From an uncultured Coriobacteriaceae bacterium (lineage in GTDB: Bacteria > Actinomycetota > Coriobacteriia > Coriobacteriales > Atopobiaceae), in contig CANBCO010000005.1 of the NCBI GenBank assembly GCA_947367165.1, positions 1 to 9,507 of the forward strand: a DNA stretch of 9,507 nucleotides, given 5' to 3'. Position numbers and translations under genes: made by a program. Numbering within the stretch: position 1 is the first letter of the stretch; each line of letters starts with the position of its first letter. Under the pieces are notes generated by a model. The model did no database searches. It was given only the letters and a program-made list of their open reading frames with translations, and was not told the origin of the DNA. This document shows, one piece after another, positions 7,581 through 9,507 of the stretch.

Positions 7581-7730
7581 TTTTTTATAGTAAAACGCCC
7601 AGTTACTAAAAGAACTCGCGTTTTTTGCAAGTTTTTATAGTAAATCGCCAAGTTGCTAAAAGAACTCGCGTTTTTTGCAAGTTTTTATAGTAAATCGCCA
7701 AGTTGCTAAAAGAACTCGCGTTTTTTGCTC
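7581..7730. repeat. Three tandem copies of a 50-bp unit
   Basis: The units are 7581-7630, 7631-7680 and 7681-7730, with an exact 50-bp period and no spacer. Copies 2 and 3 agree at 48 of 50 positions, differing only in the last two bases. Copy 1 differs from copy 2 at four positions (1, 15, 20, 25). Each unit contains TAGTAA...TTRCTA, which can pair (7588-7593 with 7603-7608 in copy 1), and an alternative stem AAAGAAC/GTTTTTT around a TCGC loop (7609-7615 with 7620-7626). The two folds compete for the same A-rich arm if the first is extended. The array lies between the suf operon end and the next gene's control region. It could be a multiple terminator, a dispersed intergenic repeat, or a protein-binding array; the sequence alone does not decide. 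The copy number may also be affected by short-read assembly. Confidence 0.9.
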
Positions 7731-7773
7731 ATTATTCCTGAAAAGACTTCCTGTGGTGCACGCTCTATTTATC

Positions 7774-7860
7774 AAAAAGTTGCGCATTTCGTGCAATATC
7801 TGGCATAAAAAGTTGCGCATTTCGTGCTAAAATTATCGTTACAAGTTCTGCATATCGTGA
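7774..7860. repeat. Three 21-bp direct repeats at a 33-bp period (iteron/operator-like)
   Basis: The copies are 7774-7794, 7807-7827 and 7840-7860. The first two are identical over 21 bp (core AGTTGCGCATTTCGTGC); the third matches 15 of 21. Starts are exactly 33 bp apart, about three helical turns, so bound proteins would sit on one face of the DNA. Copy 2 overlaps the upstream half of a likely extended -10 promoter, and copy 3 lies at or just after the predicted transcription start. That is how a repressor operator array would be arranged. The binding protein is not known. Confidence 0.8.
7825..7833 (+). promoter_or_regulatory. Extended -10 promoter for the AAA/DUF4143 gene
   Basis: TGC followed by TAAAAT (7828-7833; 5 of 6 to TATAAT) is a TGn extended -10 element. 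No good -35 is present at 16-18 bp, which is tolerable for this class. Transcription would begin near 7840, about 45 nt before the ATG. Confidence 0.45.
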
Positions 7861-7884
7861 AAACTGCAGCTAGAAAGGACAGGA

Positions 7885-9246
7885 ATGCTAAAGAGAAAAG
7901 CGCTTGCAAATCTTAAACAATGGAAACAGCACAGCAAAGGCAAAACAGCACTTCTTATTGAAGGAGCGCGACGTGTAGGCAAAACCACGCTTGCCAAAAC
8001 GTTTGCAGAACAGGCGTATAAAAGTTATATAGAAATAAATTTTGATCAAGCTTCAAATGAGATAAAGACGCTTTTTCTAGAAAATGCTTCAGATTTAGAT
8101 AGGCTTTTTCAGTATTTAAGCGTCTATTATAATGTGTCGCTTTATCCAAGAGACACCCTTTTTATTTTTGATGAAATCCAACAGTTTCCTTTTGCCAGAG
8201 GGCTCCTCAAACATTTTGTGGCAGACGGTCGTTATGATTTTATTGAGACAGGGTCTCTTCTTTCAATCAAACAAAATGTGCAAGATATCGTTATTCCTTC
8301 TGAAGAGGAACCTTTTCGCCTCAACCCACTTGATTTTGAGGAGTTTTTATGGGCTTTAAACGAGGACCTTCTTGTTAAAGCCATACGGCAATCATTTGAA
8401 GATAATTGTCCTCTACCCGACGCTTTACATAGAAAGGCTTATAAGCTTTTTAAAGAATACATGCTAGTGGGAGGGATGCCCAAGCCACTGCAAGCGTTTG
8501 TTGCACAAAATGATTTTCAAAAAGCCGACCGAGAAAAACGTCTCATTCTTAATCTGTATCGAAATGACATTGGGCGTTTTGCTGCTGGTTATGAGCACAA
8601 AGTGATTTCAATTTTTGATCAAATTCCTGCTCAGCTTTCAAAACACGAGAAGCGCTTTAGGCTTTCATCGCTTGAGAAAAATGCCCGCATGCGCAGTTAT
8701 GAAGAGGCTTTTTTTTGGTTAGGAGATTCATTTGTAGCAAACTTATGTTATGCCTCAAATGATCCCAATGTGGGTCTGTCTCTTAATCTAGAAAATAGTG
8801 CAGTTAAATGTTATATGGCTGATACGGGTCTTTTGACCACCATGGTTTTGGCAGACGAAGAAAACACCCAGAACGATATCTACAAATCAGTTCTTTTGGG
8901 AGACGTTGGAATAAACCAAGGGATGCTTACTGAAAATGCGGTTAGTCAAGCACTCGTTGCAAATGGAAAAAAGCTCTTTTTTTACAACCAAAGCGGAAGA
9001 GAAGAGGGTCAAGAACGTTTAGAGATTGATTTTTTGATTCGCACGCATTATGCAAACGCTTCCGATAAACCCAGGATAAGTCCGGTAGAAGTAAAGTCTC
9101 AAAGGCAATTTGGAACAGCATCTTTAGAAAAGCTGAAAAAAGCTTACTCAAAACGCATAGGGACGCAATACATAGTAAGCCCCAAACCTCTCAAAAAGGA
9201 AGGAGACCTCGTGCAGCTCCCTCTTTACATGGTGCATTTGTTGTAG
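7885..9246 (+). CDS. AAA_14 / DUF4143 ATP-binding protein with C-terminal PD-(D/E)XK-like motif
   Basis: The 453-residue protein is of the AAA_14-DUF4143 type, common in multiple copies in gut and oral bacteria and in archaea; its cellular role is not established. Seen in order: Walker A GARRVGKT (27-34), Walker B LFIFDE (92-97), a sensor-like ETGSLLS (121-127; usually TGS), NPLDFEEFLW typical of the family, then the DUF4143 region (about 225-330) with YRNDIGRF and EEAFFWLGDSFVANLCY. The C-terminus shows LEIDFLI (Asp382) and PVEVKS (Glu402, Lys404), the spacing of a PD-(D/E)XK nuclease-like core. The start is an ATG with AAAGGA (7874-7879) 5 nt upstream and a family-typical MLKRKALANLKQW. It is visibly AT-richer than the suf genes (for example 18 G+C in 8041-8100 against 36 in 3961-4020), suggesting separate acquisition. 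It is a single-gene unit behind its own repeat-bearing promoter. Confidence 0.88.
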   Translation: MLKRKALANLKQWKQHSKGKTALLIEGARRVGKTTLAKTFAEQAYKSYIEINFDQASNEIKTLFLENASDLDRLFQYLSVYYNVSLYPRDTLFIFDEIQQFPFARGLLKHFVADGRYDFIETGSLLSIKQNVQDIVIPSEEEPFRLNPLDFEEFLWALNEDLLVKAIRQSFEDNCPLPDALHRKAYKLFKEYMLVGGMPKPLQAFVAQNDFQKADREKRLILNLYRNDIGRFAAGYEHKVISIFDQIPAQLSKHEKRFRLSSLEKNARMRSYEEAFFWLGDSFVANLCYASNDPNVGLSLNLENSAVKCYMADTGLLTTMVLADEENTQNDIYKSVLLGDVGINQGMLTENAVSQALVANGKKLFFYNQSGREEGQERLEIDFLIRTHYANASDKPRISPVEVKSQRQFGTASLEKLKKAYSKRIGTQYIVSPKPLKKEGDLVQLPLYMVHLL

Positions 9247-9263
9247 GGCATCTTTGAAAGTGA

Positions 9264-9281
9264 CACGAGTTTCTCCTCGTG
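9264..9281 (+). terminator. Hairpin after the AAA/DUF4143 gene
   Basis: CACGAG (9264-9269) and CTCGTG (9276-9281) form a perfect 6-bp stem with a 6-nt loop, 17 nt after the TAG stop. No T-run follows, so it is at best a weak terminator. Confidence 0.4.
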
Positions 9282-9333
9282 CCTTATGCAACTTAGTTCC
9301 AGTTTAAAAAAAGAACGAGTAAATGAAATATGT

Positions 9334-9371
9334 TCTATTTAGTTTTGAAATACTCTGTTTAGTAGTGAAAT
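9334..9371. repeat. Two 18-bp direct repeats at a 20-bp period
   Basis: TCTATTTAGTTTTGAAAT (9334-9351) and TCTGTTTAGTAGTGAAAT (9354-9371) match at 15 of 18 positions, with 2 bp between. They are unrelated to the 33-bp-period array but similar in style. They may be an operator pair for a gene lying beyond the contig end. Confidence 0.6.
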
Positions 9372-9441
9372 TAAAAATCGGGTTATAGGACAAAAAGTGT
9401 GTCTCTAATTCCCCTTTTTAATCACCTCCTTCCTTCCATTA

Positions 9442-9507
9442 CTGTCTCTTATACACATCTCCGAGCCCACGAGACGTAGAGGAATCTCGTGTGGCGTCTT
9501 GTGCTGG
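9442..9507. other. Sequencing adapter contamination (Nextera/Tn5 read-through)
   Basis: 9442-9460 is exactly the 19-bp Tn5 mosaic end CTGTCTCTTATACACATCT. 9461-9475 (CCGAGCCCACGAGAC) is the Nextera read-2 adapter. 9476-9483 (GTAGAGGA) matches i7 index N712 as I recall it. 9484-9507 matches the 24-nt P7 end at 20 of 24 positions. The four mismatches (9491, 9494, 9501, 9506) all read G. This is library DNA and not part of the organism; it should be removed, and it carries no biological transposon. Confidence 0.98.

Larger units (their letters stand above)
9247..9441. other. Non-coding end of the genomic sequence
   Basis: No gene is seen. The stretch holds a small hairpin, an 18-bp direct repeat and a sequence resembling an insertion-sequence end, each discussed separately. 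On the minus strand AAGGAGGTGAT (complement of 9421-9431) is a perfect Shine-Dalgarno, but no start codon follows at usable spacing. Confidence 0.5.

Noticed and set aside
7581..7730. CRISPR-like array
   Set aside because: The 50-bp units are head-to-tail with no variable spacers, and no cas genes are present.
9421..9431. 16S rRNA 3' end, since ATCACCTCCTT matches its anti-Shine-Dalgarno tail
   Set aside because: The bases before it do not match the conserved 16S 3' region, so it is a short chance match or a minus-strand Shine-Dalgarno lacking a start codon.
9442..9460. Tn5/IS50 mosaic end as evidence of a natural transposon
   Set aside because: It is followed directly by Nextera adapter, index and P7 sequence, so it is library-derived.

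Overview
The window looks like one short-read contig from a member of the Coriobacteriia, most likely an Atopobium/Lancefieldella/Olsenella relative. That placement is an inference from moderate base composition, the compact sufC-sufB-sufD-sufS-sufU order with the SufU-type scaffold, and the style of the accessory genes; no rRNA or other phylogenetic marker is present. The last 66 bases (9442-9507) are not genomic. They are Nextera/Tn5 sequencing adapter with an i7 index and the P7 end, so real sequence stops at about 9441.

Layout: (1) 1-709 holds the 3' part of a PfkB-family sugar-phosphate kinase (1-phosphofructokinase / tagatose-6-phosphate kinase type), cut by the contig start. (2) 759-2375, minus strand, encodes a polytopic membrane protein with GT-C glycosyltransferase features, convergent with the kinase. 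(3) About 280 bp of non-coding DNA separates its start from a divergent operon. (4) 2657-7563 is a complete SUF iron-sulfur cluster operon, sufC-B-D-S-U, with genes touching or overlapping. (5) 7564-7884 is a repeat-rich intergenic region. It has three tandem 50-bp units able to fold in two alternative ways, then three 21-bp direct repeats at an exact 33-bp period that run through and past a probable promoter. (6) 7885-9246 is an AT-richer gene for an AAA_14/DUF4143 ATPase with a C-terminal PD-(D/E)XK-like motif. (7) 9247-9441 is non-coding, with a small hairpin, a different 18-bp direct repeat and a possible insertion-sequence end.

How the parts work together: SufS takes sulfur from cysteine and passes it via the zinc protein SufU to the SufB-SufC-SufD scaffold, where SufC powers cluster assembly. 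Catalytic and ligand residues are intact in all five proteins. SufS has an unusual LRGLY in place of the common HRGxH, and SufD is short. The accessory right end is the least ordinary part: an ATPase/nuclease-like gene preceded by two unrelated repeat arrays.
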